Source: Eumeta japonica (Eukaryota; Arthropoda; Insecta; Lepidoptera; Psychidae). From it: DNA of 64,000 nucleotides. The stretch lies in NCBI GenBank assembly GCA_005406025.1, contig BGZK01000551.1, forward strand, positions 124,001 through 188,000. The letters run 5' to 3'. Made by a program: the position numbers and the translations under genes. Below the pieces are notes generated by a model. It made no database searches. It saw only the letters and a list, made by a program, of their open reading frames with translations, and had not been told where the DNA came from. Below are positions 11,702 through 23,917 of this stretch, in pieces; positions within the stretch are counted from its first letter, which is position 1, and every line of letters starts with the position of its first letter.

Positions 11702-11785
11702 TTAAATAGAATTTTACATATAACAATTACTTAAAATAATATTAAAACATTGATACAATATTTTGAACAATAAAATTTCCCTGTT

Positions 11786-11918
11786 TAAAAATATTGATTG
11801 AAAAAATTGAACAGAGGTCACCTCAACGCAAATTATATACCTATATATACATACGAAAATTGAAATTATTGAAAAATTCAAATCTCTTCATTTTCAATTT
11901 TTTCAATCAATATTTTTA
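11786..11918. repeat. Perfect 26-bp inverted repeat with 81-bp loop
   Basis: The arms at 11786-11811 and 11893-11918 are exact reverse complements. Each contains ATATTGATTG next to a run of six A (or T). The loop is AT-rich with more short self-complementary strings. It sits inside the 1,331-bp element and may be a nested MITE or part of that element. Confidence 0.85.
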
Positions 11919-12500
11919 ATTAGGGTTAGAAATACAGTGCCAACTAACCTGTTTAAAAAAACCGAGTAAGTTGGGTTTTTTCTCAGCAAGCTGTTTTAAA
12001 TCATTTATTTTGTGAGATACAAATTTTCCGAAAGCATTGTCATCATTTTGAAAACTTCTGATGGTTATCCAGAATTAATTACACTGTTGTTGACAAATCT
12101 TTGGTGTTTTATCTGGAAACCTTCTACCCACGCTTTAAATAACAGTGGATGTAAGTATCCAGACATGTTAGATAAAATAATTATTCTAAAAGAACATGAG
12201 GTATATTTTGAGATTTCAAGTAACAGGGCAATCCCCGGTCAACGACAACAACAACGAAATAGTAAAAGTCTAGAAGTACTGACAATATATGATTTTTGTA
12301 AGATTTCATACTGAGTAAGAGAAATAGCACAGATGGCGCTATCCTATAACGCCATTTTTAGCGAAAGTGGTAAAACTTTTAATTCGAAATTTTACGTAAT
12401 ATCACATTCTCTACCCTCCCTCCCTATAGTAAGAAATTATAATATTTAGTCAATACCCCCCCTCCCTTAAATGTCTTACATAATTTATGACGGCCCCTAA

Positions 12501-13999
12501 GTACAATAATTAAATTCTATCTTTTGGGGTACTTGAGGTTTCTAAACGCTCTAATCTGTTACCAATTCACAAGGATATTTAATCGAGTATGTGAAAATTA
12601 AGGTGTTAAGGCCAAGTGCAATGCCAAAAATAAATCGTCACGCCCCACACTGTTTTGTGAGAAGGAGAATCGACTTAAAGCGGCAGAGTAAGGAAGATGG
12701 ATTGTCATTTAGTTACGCAGAACTTTTTGTCGTAAGCGACATTTTAATTTTTTATTTATAATGAGAAAACTATTTATTATAAACAAAAATGCTTAAGGCC
12801 AACCCTGTATAATTATATTTTACTAATAATGTTTAAATTTTGTTTTTTTATCGTTTGTCCTGTTAGAAATTTATTGGTATTAGTGTTTTAAGTGAACGTA
12901 CTTTAGTATTTTTTATTATAAAGAACGTGCTGTGTATTTAAGCTTTCCCTACGGTAGAACTCAGAGCATATTTTGTATACTTAGAATTTTTTTTTTGAGT
13001 TTGCTAGGTATAGCAGTTTTCTAGAAATATTCGTTTAAAGGTACCCATGATCAAAGCATACTTGCCCTTAATGCCGGGCATTCAATATTTTATATGGAAA
13101 TTAACATCATACGTTCTTCTGCTTAGTAGTTATCGGATTGGCATTCTAAAGTTTTAATTTTAGTTAATATGAAATATTAATACATGTTTGTTATGTACGT
13201 ATATGATTTATGGTCAAGTAGTCATGTGTACGTCATGTGTGTGTATGTGTGTGATAGATATTACTTATCAGGGTTCTTTTTGGCTAGTAATTTTTAAGTC
13301 ACATGCGTTTTTTTTATTATTACTTTACTACTACTCTTAAAAGGGTTAGCAAACATGAATAAACTAATTCATGAGCACGTATGTAGCCATCTGTTTAGCA
13401 AAATTACAAGTTGTGAATAATAAAAGCGTCTAATTTATAAAGTGCCCCTCGTTAAATTATTCGATGATCGCATATACCTTAAATTGTGATTTCTATAGAT
13501 TCTAAATATTAAAAAACTGGCCAAGAACATGTCATACTTATTATAGGGTTCCAAACCATTATTACAAAGATATGCACTACAGATTAAAAACTACGTTGTT
13601 ACACTTTTTCTATGCTTTCTGCACAGAATAATTATTAGCATTTTAATCGTCTATAACTAGAACAACAAGTAGGTTTGTCGACTATTACTATGTATTAGTG
13701 TAAACTAAAGTGCATCAGCAAAAAGAGCGTATCTTCATCGCATTTGCGTCCTTTTGTTGAGAAGCGCAGTTTTTCGGTAATAACAAAAACAGTAACACCC
13801 GACCATGTTCAAAATAATTTTCGTTGAAAGTATTTATTAAGCGTTGTCTTCGTTATTTCTCTCATATTTATTGGACTTAAGATTTAGAAAGTAGAGAGGG
13901 GGACACAATTTCTGCTACTTTCGGACCGATTATTTCGTAATTTATTTATATAATAAAAAATTGCTTAGAAACCTTAAGAGTTTTTAAAAGAACTGTTAC
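12501..13999. other. No gene seen
   Basis: AT-rich, with a short TG-rich tract at about 13222-13256. No open frame with recognisable features. Confidence 0.55.
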
Positions 14000-14216
14000 A
14001 TGTATGGAGTACTCCCCCCCTTAGAAATATTTATTTCTGTCATTTAACTACGGAACTAAGTAGCGGCTTATATAAAACATTTACAATATAAATTTCATCA
14101 ATATACGTCTTGTAGTTTTTGAATAAAATTCCTGTGACATACGGACGGACGGACTAACGGACATGACGAAACTATAAAGGTTCCGTTTTCGCCATTTTAG
14201 TAGAAACCCTAAAAAG
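14000..14216 (+). repeat. Dispersed retroelement-like tail, copy 1
   Basis: The blocks 'gaactaagtagcggct', 'catcaatatac', 'cttgtagttttt', 'gtgacata' and 'cggacggacggac', then 'actataaaggttccgttttc' and 'aaaccctaaaaa', recur in the same order at 56795-57000. The ending resembles a repeat tail I know as widespread in Lepidoptera ('gttccgttttt...ggaaccctaaaaa'). The element class was not determined. The minus-strand ORF 14081-14263 is a chance reading. Confidence 0.7.
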
Positions 14217-14559
14217 CATAAATTCAGTTTCACTTTAAAACTATATACGAGCAGAGCACTCAATATTTTGTAGCGTTAATTATGTTTACAAATTAATTCT
14301 GTCTCGAAACAATTATACTAACGAAAATTAAGGAATAGCTAAAGTATCGAATTGAAGTTAAAAAAAAGGAGAGTCACTCTGGAATTATCGGGATACTACA
14401 GGGTTATTGAAAACGTCGGTTTTACCGCAGTTATGATTGCGAATGTATACAGGTCCGCTTCACTACAAAAGCGCGTGCGCGCAGTAATCACTTCCCGCGT
14501 TTTTAAACGTAGGTGTCGTAAATTGTGATTCCTTGAAACAAGAAGTGTATTTGAAACGT

Positions 14560-15570
14560 GAACATTGGTGAGCTATGATATACTATGATTTTAAAGTTGG
14601 GTAGTGGTTTAAAGAACAATGCGTGCAGCGGTTACAGTCAGCGGTTAATAATGAAGCGCCATCGCGCAGCACTGCGTTTCGATGGTTAATGGAAGCAACT
14701 CACTTGAAGATGAAGAACATACGGGAAGGCCTGTTTCAACAATCACTCCAGATAATGTCGCTCGTGTTCGTAAAATGATAAAAGATGACAACCGATGCAC
14801 CTACCACATGATTTAGAATACTCTTGGGATTGGATCCGCAACGGTGTATAAGGTCTTGCATGATGAATTAAAAATTAAAAATATTGTTTCTCGTAGAGTT
14901 CCACATCATCTAACACAACAGCAAAAATCCGGATTAACCGACAGACATTACAGTTACTGAATAAAGGCGGTCACCGTATAATATCCAAAATTATAACAGG
15001 TCATGAAACATACATTCCCTTTTATGACTTGCCCACGCGTCAGAAAAGTAGGGTATAGGTTCATAAAGATCCAAAGCCAAATATCATGAACAAAGTTAGT
15101 TTCATTCCAAGTATCACACTTTTTTCATGATAGTTGGTGTTCGATACGCCGTGTTTTTCAGAAGTACGGGCTAGGTCAGAGCAATTAAATTATGAAGACA
15201 GAAAATTGTCACGATGACCTGGTATACAGAACACTATTTGCCAGAAGTTTTCCAGACTCTTAGAATTAGAGGCTTAATGCTGCACCACGACAATGCATCT
15301 CCTCATACCGCAGCGCTCACTGATAATTTTAGCCTTAGACCATCCGCTTTACTCACCGGATCTCGCAATATGCATGCTACTTTTGGTTTTTTTCAAAATA
15401 AAAAAAAGGATGATCACCATAAGAAGGCCTCGATTCCGCTGTTACTGAATATTTTGACCCTATTTCTGTAAACGAAAGCATCGCGATAGTCGTTTATGAA
15501 AAATTCATCTACAGAAGTGTATTGACGCTAAAGGAGATAGATTACTTTGAATATATGTATATAAATCTGG
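14560..15570 (+). pseudogene. Decayed mariner transposase (mori-like lineage)
   Basis: Read across frames, the plus strand gives NNEAPSRSTAFRWF near 14645, then HTGRPVSTITPDNVARVRKM with a TYHMI..TLGIGSATVYKV(L)HDEL helix-turn-helix region to about 14880. RRVPHHLTQQQKSG follows near 14900. An open part at 15214-15471 has WYTEHYLPEVFQTLR and GLMLHHDNASPHTAA, which carries the second catalytic aspartate (HDN). Near 15500-15560 an end like YFEYM follows. Several frameshifts and in-frame stops (such as TAG near 14813) separate these parts, so no enzyme is made. The sequence order matches the Bombyx-type mariners with short helix-turn-helix domains. Terminal repeats were not convincingly located. 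Confidence 0.82.
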
Positions 15571-16240
15571 TGTGTCTTGCTTATATATTTCTCTTCTGTA
15601 TCGTAATAATTTTGAAGTGATCTCTCGTATCAGTTTAATAAAAAAGCCTATTCATCTAACGCTGTAAGTTGTGTGGTGATGATGATCCGGTAGCATTCAC
15701 TATAGGTGTAAGTAACGTAGTACAAAGTCAATACCTCGTCTTGACGTTTTTCTTTGCGTGTCGTTCACGTGACGATCAGTAGAGAAAGGTTGTATATAAG
15801 ACGTAAGTCTGCGAATAGAGTCTGTGTACCGAGCTGCCAATACCCTTTGGCAGTGACTAGGGTTAGGCACATCTCAGAGCGAAGGAATGATTTATGAACG
15901 TCTTCGTAATGTTCCGCGCCGCGTCGGCAATCTCGTAATTAAACAAATGTCGCGTCAGCGTAAAAAGTTTGGCAATTTATTACCGATGAAAATGTAACAG
16001 TACTGTGACTTAGATCCTCTTTTCAAAAATAAATACATGTTTGTACGGAACCTTCAGGATGAGAATTCTACTTGTACTCCTCTAGTCATCAAGGATGTGT
16101 CATCAAGGCACGCAAATTATTTTACAAAAAAAAAACACAGTTTTTAACAAAGAGGAACTGGCTGGTTATTACTAAGTTACAAAATCGCATTATTTAAAAG
16201 AAAAAATATGGACATTCGAAATTCTAATTTTTTTCACATT
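15571..16240. other. No gene seen; weak TATA-like site
   Basis: Contains 'gtatataagacg' near 15791 and a small CTGCCAA/TTGGCAG hairpin near 15832-15852. Neither has enough context to be called a promoter or RNA. Confidence 0.35.
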
Positions 16241-16243
16241 TTT

Positions 16244-16296
16244 TACGAGCAAATATGACAATATTTGCTCGTAAAATATTGTCATATTTGCTCGTA
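16244..16296. repeat. Perfect 23-bp inverted repeat, 7-base loop
   Basis: The arms at 16244-16266 and 16274-16296 are exact reverse complements. The string TACGAGCAAATAT occurs once forward and twice inverted, because the loop itself (gctcgta) extends a copy of the inverted string. It can form either of two overlapping hairpins. It may be a tiny foldback element or a replication-error triplication. Confidence 0.88.
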
Positions 16297-16974
16297 ATAG
16301 AGACATCTGACAAATGGATCTAGAATGGGGACATATTCGCGTGATAATATTATACAATTTCAAATGCCGTTTAATACCAGAAGCATCATTCAAAAAGACT
16401 TTTACTTATAGATTCTAAATAAAACACGAGTTTTGAGTGAGCATTATTAAGTTAGAAATATTTAATATTTTTACAAAACGTCATGTGTCTTCCAAACCTT
16501 CATTAAAACAATGGTACTAAAGAAAATCGACAGTTGGCGTTACTAGCACATAACTTTGAAACGAAACCAACATAATGTACTTTTATTGTACATCATCGTT
16601 CCACAACAGAAAAAAAATTGAATTTTTGTAACAAGTAGAAGGGCAGATGCTATAGTAAATCGACTTGTGTTTGATACATTTTTTTATGAAGAATCTTGCA
16701 TTCTAACGGTTAAGGTTCGAATTTTTATTCATAAAAATGTTATTCGATTCGCCATTCCTGCTATAATTGGAAACGCAAGGTATGTGTCTAGAATTTTCCG
16801 CTTATTCTGCAAATATGTAACACTAATGCCAGACGCGGGCCTAGTGTACTCAGTTTCTCACTTCTATGACAGCTTTTTAGTAATGTTGCCAAAATACCTA
16901 TTATCTGCCTGGTCTGCTTACTGCCGAGGTTCCATCATCACATCATTATATTATGGTTATATTTAGTACTAATA
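16297..16974. other. No gene seen
   Basis: AT-rich. A 99-codon plus frame at 16667-16966 has no recognisable domain and unremarkable composition; I treat it as chance. Confidence 0.45.
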
Positions 16975-17045
16975 TATTGTGTAATAAATGCGATGAAGCC
17001 TCAGCGCACGAGTCCGACTCGCACTTGACCAGTTTTTGGTTTTTA
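16975..17045 (+). repeat. Retroelement-like tail fragment
   Basis: 'gcctcagcgcacgagtccga' followed by 'ctcgcacttgaccagtttttgg' (contiguous) resembles a dispersed tail I know from lepidopteran genomes. It is short and without flanking duplication. Confidence 0.4.
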
Positions 17046-20000
17046 TAAAATATCTTGTTTCTATCTGTGACAACTTCTGATATGATTGAAGAAATTTCAT
17101 ATTAAAGAAAATAACGAGAATATTTTGATTGTATATATTCATCAAATATATCATTGAATTAAGATTGTGGTAATTCAATAATTTTATAACCCTTTTCCTT
17201 ATAATTTGCCTGTCGGGTGGCGCCAATTGTATATCAACGCAAGGATAAATTTGTTATACAATAATGTACATCAGGCATAGTAAACATGTTGGATCTTCTA
17301 GTATTGCCACTGTAAACAATCACCCCGAATTGCTCATGTCCCTTACACAATTTAGCGTTATAATTATCTAATCTTCAATAAATTTAAATCAGTAAACCCT
17401 GACATTTATTTTGAAATGTTCCAAATCTGCATATGCATATTATACTTCATTAACATACAGTTAACCTACAATCAAAATACAAAAAGTATAAAGAAAAGGA
17501 GTCGAAGTAGGAGCGTCGTCTTCGGACCAGAGGTTAACGGACCCGACCTCAACCACGGGAGAATTGAACAATGCGTTTTATAATTTAAGTCGTCGGTATC
17601 GGACATCGTCATCGCACAGCGGGCCCCGGCACGCGCCGGGCTGCCTGGATGGTTATAAATCCAAGCACCTCAATCTCAAAACAAAAAGAAGATTGTAGGA
17701 ATTTATGCCTCAGCAGAGAGGAGATTGAAGGACAGCACAACACAATGACAACAAAATAACAACAATAAAGAAAAAAAAAAACTTATGATTTATAATGCTG
17801 TACACACACATAAATTATATGAAGCACTCGTGGGGATCATTCTGAGCCGGACTGATTCTAGTAAATGTACAGAATTTATGATAGACCATAAACATTGCCT
17901 ACATTAGGGGCAGTTTAACACGCTCGGCTGTCATTACCCAGGGATGGGCGCCGCCCTCCATACAATCGTATCAGTGTTCGGCGAGAATGCCCGCGCATCT
18001 GAGTACCGAAGCGGTCGCTTTGAAATGTAGATGACTCCATTATCGCTCATACGAATATTTAAATCGCCCTAGACAATTTTCTTCATTTCCTATTATACTT
18101 TTTGTAACGTTTACAAAAAACATTACTAATAAGTGTGTAGTACATCTTATTACTTTAGTCTTATTATTTCATGTGAGCAATTCTTATATATATATAATGT
18201 ATATACATATGCATAGCTACTTCGGAAATGACCCTATTGACTACGTTAAACAAAAATAGTTTCATAAAAGTTGGTTTTGCAAGTTTGTCATATGGGTGTC
18301 TTCTCCAAAAACACGACATATTTTTTTCTCAACGTTGTTTTATTTAGCGAAATTTCGAGTGAATTACATCATTATTTCTCTATTTCTCGACAACAAATGA
18401 CACTACATGATACAGACAACGGATGACACAGCATAAATAAAATACGTAGGTATTTTTGCATATTATGTTGTAGATGTATATTTTCTTTTTATAAGTTTAT
18501 TGTTGAAAATGGATATAAGGCAATCTTCCCGTGGGAAATTATCAAATATCCATGGCAAACTCGAAAAACGTAGAGCAAAGCTCCGTTGCCAAGGTACTTC
18601 TTTAAAAAAATCATACAGTAAATAAAGGGGTTGCTGTATAATTTCAACGAGAATTCAATGTTGGAACAGAATGAACGGTTTGAATTCAATTCAACAATAT
18701 TTAATAAAAATCACATACTTTTCCCTCGGTCAATATTTATGTACGATACGCAAAGGTCAAACGTTAAACATCTTTCGAAAGGGCCCTAATGATAAAACAA
18801 TAGTCATCAGCGGAGAAAAAACATTCACGTTCACAAAGAGGGTCTTCGGGGGCCGACCCTCGAAGGGCTGAAACGGCGGGCGCACGCGCGGGCAACAATG
18901 TTCGTAATCACGCTTTGGGACAACGTTTAGTCCGAACCGGGTATAAAAAATATTACCTGTTCAATAGTAGAATCAAATAATAGAAAAATCCATAACATGC
19001 GGCCATTGAAAATTTTTTTTTTAATTTTTCGATGTTACTAAATTTTAAATGAGGAATCATCAATAAAATCTCTTTTCTTCGTGGGTCAACATTTGCTTAA
19101 CAACTTTAACTTCCTTTAAAGTGTAATTGAGTCACGTAGATTTTAAATAATACCAGAACACTGACTCTCGAATACCGGTAATTTAACGGGCGCAAGTTCC
19201 ATGGCGTAAGACATGACTGTATGTATACACAGAATAACGAAGAAATTCGACTCTATACGAAATGAATTATCCAACGGATATCGAATAATGTTGTGATGCA
19301 ATAAACGTATCCATTGTATAATTAAAGGTAGTGTTCATGATTCTACGTTTAGAAAATTTAAATAAATCTTTCTGTTATTTGAAAAAAAAAAACTAAAACT
19401 CTTCCAACCATTTGAATAACTTGGCACTATCAAACAAAAATAGATCATGTGTCTAAAGTTATAATGGAACGAGTCGCATACTTCAAATCGTATTACATCA
19501 CAATCAACTTCAATATCAATTGCATTAATCCAACCAACTGTCCAGAGTCACAGCAGAGGGCGTGTTAGATACCGACTCCAACCTTCAGAAACTACTGAAA
19601 CTCTAAAACGAGCGCATTCACTGTCTGCCCAGGTAAGCCACTCCAAGCTGCAAATAACAAGGAAAGTTTTATATGGGCGCTGGATCTTTGTTTGCCGCGC
19701 CCGCGCCGCCGCCGCCTTTTTAGGGTCCGTAAGGAAGTTTTAAGTAAAAAAAAAATTAAAGGACACAATAGATGCTCGCGGCCCTCTGAATATTCAGGAG
19801 GGTGCTCTTGGGCGAACACTTGAGACTGTTTTTGTCTTTTCGCGGGCTGACGAAAGTTTTGATGATCGTTTACGAACTTTTAATACCTGAATAAACCTGT
19901 TGAATTCAGAGAACCGATAAAAAAAAATCTAAAGAGTTCCGAGATGCTCGTGGGAATTATATAGGAATAAATATTTTAAATGCATACATAATATACAATA

Positions 20001-20959
20001 CGGACATGAGTTACACGTTTTTCATTTACACATTTCACGCGTGATTTTGCTCTTTTGAAAAACAAATTTTTCATTTTAGGATTCAGTAGGCAACAAGGAA
20101 TCCTTATGGTTTCGTGATGTTTGTCCATCCTCCGAACATCTGTGTGTTTGTTTGTGCGTGGTTCAGTTCCGAGGCTTTATTTTGGTATGTGGGGGCACAT
20201 AACAAAATACAGCCTCTCCGACAGATAAATGGTTATTCTTGGATACGTGAAAAATTCACGGCATATATAACAAAGATAAAAGACATCTATCACAGCTATG
20301 AGGGCTTTACTAATTAACGAGTAATAGTCGACAAACTTATAAAATGTATTCGGAGAAACGAAAAGCAAAATTTCGTACAAATTCCATTTAAAATTACATA
20401 GACGACGTCGTTGATTGTGTAAAACAATAATAAATATAACTTTATGAAGCATTTAATATTATGGACATATAAAATCAACAATCATTAACACTCATCCTAT
20501 GTGGGCCAGTTATTAGGCGTTCTTAGGTGTGAAAGCGTGAACTCCTTTCTATATTGTGACAACTACGGAACCCGGCATGCACTTGAACGATGATGTAATA
20601 CAACATTCAAGTCATAAAATATATCGCCTACAAGCAAATACAAATTCTATTAGAACATTCAAAATAATGTTTTAATGGTTTTGTTATAAAACTTCAGTTT
20701 CATAACGAAGTAGCTGTATAGTATTCACAATACATTTCTAGTTGGACATTTTTTTATATTTATATTTATTAAATTCTTTTCTAGCACTGTTTCTCAGAGG
20801 GATATTCAGAGATCACAAATCTTCACTTGGTATCGTGGATCCTTTTACATTATACTTCTTTCATAAATTAGACTTTAACAAAGTATACAATTTTCATTAG
20901 GTGGACTAGAATATAAAAAAAATCTCCATTTTTACTAATATCTTTAATGTTAAAAATTA
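17046..20959. other. Long stretch without genes; GC islets at 17515-17650 and 18830-18905
   Basis: Mostly AT-rich non-coding sequence. A GC-rich patch at 17515-17650 includes a near-palindromic 'ggccccggcacgcgccgggc'. A second at 18830-18905 has 'tcgggggccgaccctcgaag'. Frames such as 19592-19819 and 20177-20452 (minus) show no domain. I see no RNA gene. Confidence 0.45.
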
Positions 20960-21125
20960 ATTCGTCGCCATCTGTAAATGTAAAACGAAATCATTTTCAG
21001 AAAGTCGCAGCGCCAAATATTACATAACGCCATCTGGAGGACGGCATCCAAACTATTTCCTTATATAAGGGCGAGATTTAAGGGAGGAGTTCCCATCGAA
21101 GCCGTACTGAAGTCAGCGCCATCTG
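20960..21125. promoter_or_regulatory. Cluster of CGCCATCT motifs around a TATA-like palindrome
   Basis: CGCCATCT occurs at about 20966, 21028 and 21117, three times in 160 bp. The last forms AGCGCCATCT (21115-21124), the complement of the CTCF-like AGATGGCGCT. CCTTATATAAGG at 21059-21070 is a perfect 12-bp palindrome and could serve as a TATA box, but no good initiator lies 30 bp on. No downstream open frame supports a transcript. Confidence 0.3.
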
Positions 21126-22664
21126 CATCCTACTGATAAAACTATTTTATTCTTCAGTTCAGTCGCTAAAGTACAAGAAAAAAACAATCAAGACATAAAT
21201 AAAAAGCTTTATACCATATTGTGTCCTACCCAGGAATTTTATTATAGACCTTCCAACGAACAACAGTCATAGTATATTAAAATCTAATGCGCAGTATGTA
21301 TGGAGGTATGTGCATATCGTAGATAAATCTCACTTTCAGGCGTTACGTTTTTATGGTTTCATAAAACGCAAATTTTATGAAGTTCAGGTAGAGGCACGTA
21401 AAACGACGGTGTATTTATTATTACATCATAAAGCATGAGTTTCAGGCCGGCTTTTGAAACGGGTTTTGCTAAAGGAGTGTAAAAGCCTAATCGATCCTTT
21501 ATGTGTCACTAACACGTGTTACGAAATTGGACGTTCGTCTTTTATTAAAATGCAAAACATTATATGTGTTCATATGAAAAATGACGTAAATATTAATAAC
21601 TTGAGTCAGCGAGTAAATTAATATTGCTGTAAAATATCATAAGAAAAACAGCTGTGAGGTAAAAGTAAAAACCTTTTTGCAATAATTCGAATGAATAAAA
21701 AAAACAATCAAAACATCATACCTGATTAACGTCTAGATTTTGATGGATCTGTTGACATAATGATATCGATTGAATTCCGTGTTCGTGTTTTACACTATCC
21801 GGTTACGTTGCTATTAAGAGGGACGTTTCGAATTGGAATATAAAATATATATTTACTCCCAACTAGAAGTCTTATTATATTTTGGAATCTTAAAAGTAAC
21901 AAAGAGACAAACCTTCCCAAATCTTTTGGTCAAAGCAATTGGAAAAAACCTCAATTCCAAAACCTCCAATTTCATTAAGAAAGTAGGACGTATATATAAA
22001 AAAATAAGAAAACCAGATATTTTAATTTTCTTTAGAAATAATTGAGGATATTTCTACTGAGAATTTTTTTGCTGCATATTCATAATAAACGTTTTATTTT
22101 CTGAATCATAACTTTTATTATAGGTTAAAATATAATCTATATCGTCAATATGAGCAAACTGTTTAATTCACACGACGATAACGTTAGTCACTTATGGTCA
22201 TATACACGACAATAATATAACTTATATTATTTCAATAGAGGTCGCTTTGATGGCACATCTATAACAGACCTTTTTCTGTCTATCTAAGAATCTATAATTT
22301 TCAAATCACGTAAAATTGTTTATTAAAGTAATCTCCAAGTACATCTACTGGTGAACCAAAAATGTACAAGAAAAGTATCTTTTAATTTTATTCTGCCAGA
22401 ATATAATACCATATACAGACTCGTTATGTCAATACAAATTTGGTATCATGTCAACAGTTTTTTTTCAAATATCTAAAGTTTAAACTTAAAAAAGAATATA
22501 CATATTAATAACGATGTTTTTGAGGCATCAATATAACAACGAAACAAATAAATCACCAAGTAAATATTTTATTAAAACGCTATTTAATTCTCTCAGAATA
22601 CTTTTGCTCCTGACAACTACTGCGTTGATTGTACGAATATGTGCTTATTTAAATCCTTTTGGTC
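21126..22664. other. No gene seen
   Basis: AT-rich. The plus frame at 21833-22045 is lysine-rich and without recognisable domain. Confidence 0.5.
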
Positions 22665-22960
22665 GCTAACGACGGCCCGAAGCCGTGGGAGTTCGCGCAA
22701 ATGATATTTAGTAACGAGCGGATAATCAAGTTGCCCGACACGTCGCAAACATTTGTCTCGGGCGCGACGCGTAACGAAGCTCTCACCTTCCCCTTCGATA
22801 GGTAAAGATTGATGACGTCATCGAAACCAGGCCGTTACGTCAGCGCCGGTCCCATTTCTCAGGCGGAAAGCCGCACTCGAAACGGGCTTCGAATTTTTCA
22901 TTATTACGGTCTCAATGAACTTAAAGTAAAATCGATTTCACTGACGTCACCCGAAACTAA
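22665..22960. promoter_or_regulatory. GC-rich islet with two CRE-type sites
   Basis: A CpG-rich stretch in AT-rich flanks. GATGACGTCATC at 22811-22822 is a perfect palindrome containing the CRE/ATF consensus TGACGTCA. A second TGACGTCA lies at 22942-22949. The plus frame 22809-23078 spans it but has no recognisable domain. The combination suggests an enhancer or promoter-proximal element, which is an inference. Confidence 0.4.
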
Positions 22961-23589
22961 CTACATCAATGTAGGCACACTCCCTTGTATCAAATCAACC
23001 ATTATTTTTTTTATATTCGAATTCTATTTCGGTAAGATTCTATACAAACGTTTTGATTTCTACATTACTCTGCTCTAAATTGCTTTTTTTTAATCATATG
23101 ATAAAAATATGTAAGTTAGCTTAGATTAAACTTTTAAAGCCCTGTATTGTATCAGTAATATATGGACAGTGCGTATCATCATTATTATAATATGGCACAA
23201 AAACACCGCACACGAACACATGAACTTAATATATTTCAAATTGCGTCACGGCTCACCTCGCAAATCTGAAACGCAAGCCACGAAAGAGAAAACGAACCGT
23301 CAACTACTTGCGCTCAAGCTAATTAGTTTATTTGCGGCTCATGACTTTAAATATATATAACTAGACAACAATTTAAAAAGTTACCGTTCTATAAAGTCCA
23401 TGCCTCGAAGGTCAAAACCAAAAACACTAATGATGTAAATTTGACTCAATAATGGAAAGCTTATTGCACACATGGCATGTCGCAGAGGTTAAAACTACAA
23501 TCAATAACTCTATACCATAAAGTATTAAAAAGCTATGTCGCACATAACGCTTTAACGTCATTCCGAAATTTTATTTATTATTTGGTCCC

Positions 23590-23720
23590 TTTGAAGGTTT
23601 TGTAGTGAAAAGCAAATATGGGAACCCCTATAATTTGGCATGTCCATCCATCTGTTCATCTGTCCGTCCGTCCGTGTGTACGTCACAGCCTTACAGTTAC
23701 GTCATTTTTTCACCGATTCT
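23590..23720. repeat. Dispersed repeat fragment with TCCG/TCTG minisatellite
   Basis: 'aaatatgggaacccctataa' followed by 'catgtccatccatctg' and 'tgtccgtccgtccgtgtg' matches the layout of a very common lepidopteran tail with short CTGT/CCGT repeats. Only a fragment is present. Confidence 0.5.
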
Positions 23721-23917
23721 TACTACATTAAGTATAAGCAGGTGTATTTATTTGAGTCACGATATAATTTTATAAAATAAAAACAGGATTTTCTTGTACA
23801 AAAAAGTGAAGGATGAAATGTTTTCTGGATCCTCGTTGTAAAAGTGTCGTTGGATAGTTATTAAAGAAATTTTAAGTTGTCCAGTGACTTTCTCTCAGAT
23901 ATTGCATTTTGCAGTTA

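Larger units (their letters stand above)
11167..12497. mobile_element. 1,331-bp DNA transposon with inverted ends and TAA duplication
   Basis: GGGGCCGTTCATAAATTACG at 11167 is matched by an inverted copy ending at 12497 (GGGGCCGTCATAAATTATG on the minus strand), with about 24 of 26 positions alike. The element is flanked by TAA on both sides (11164-11166 and 12498-12500). A 3-bp TWA duplication is typical of PIF/Harbinger elements, so that superfamily is suggested. C- and G-rich subterminal blocks occur on both sides. Two modest frames lie inside (11471-11701 minus, acidic; 12012-12314 plus), but neither shows DDE or Myb-like motifs I can name. Probably non-autonomous or decayed. Confidence 0.75.

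Noticed and set aside
16667..16966. 99-codon plus frame as a gene
   Set aside because: No domain, no codon or splice support, in AT-rich non-coding surroundings.
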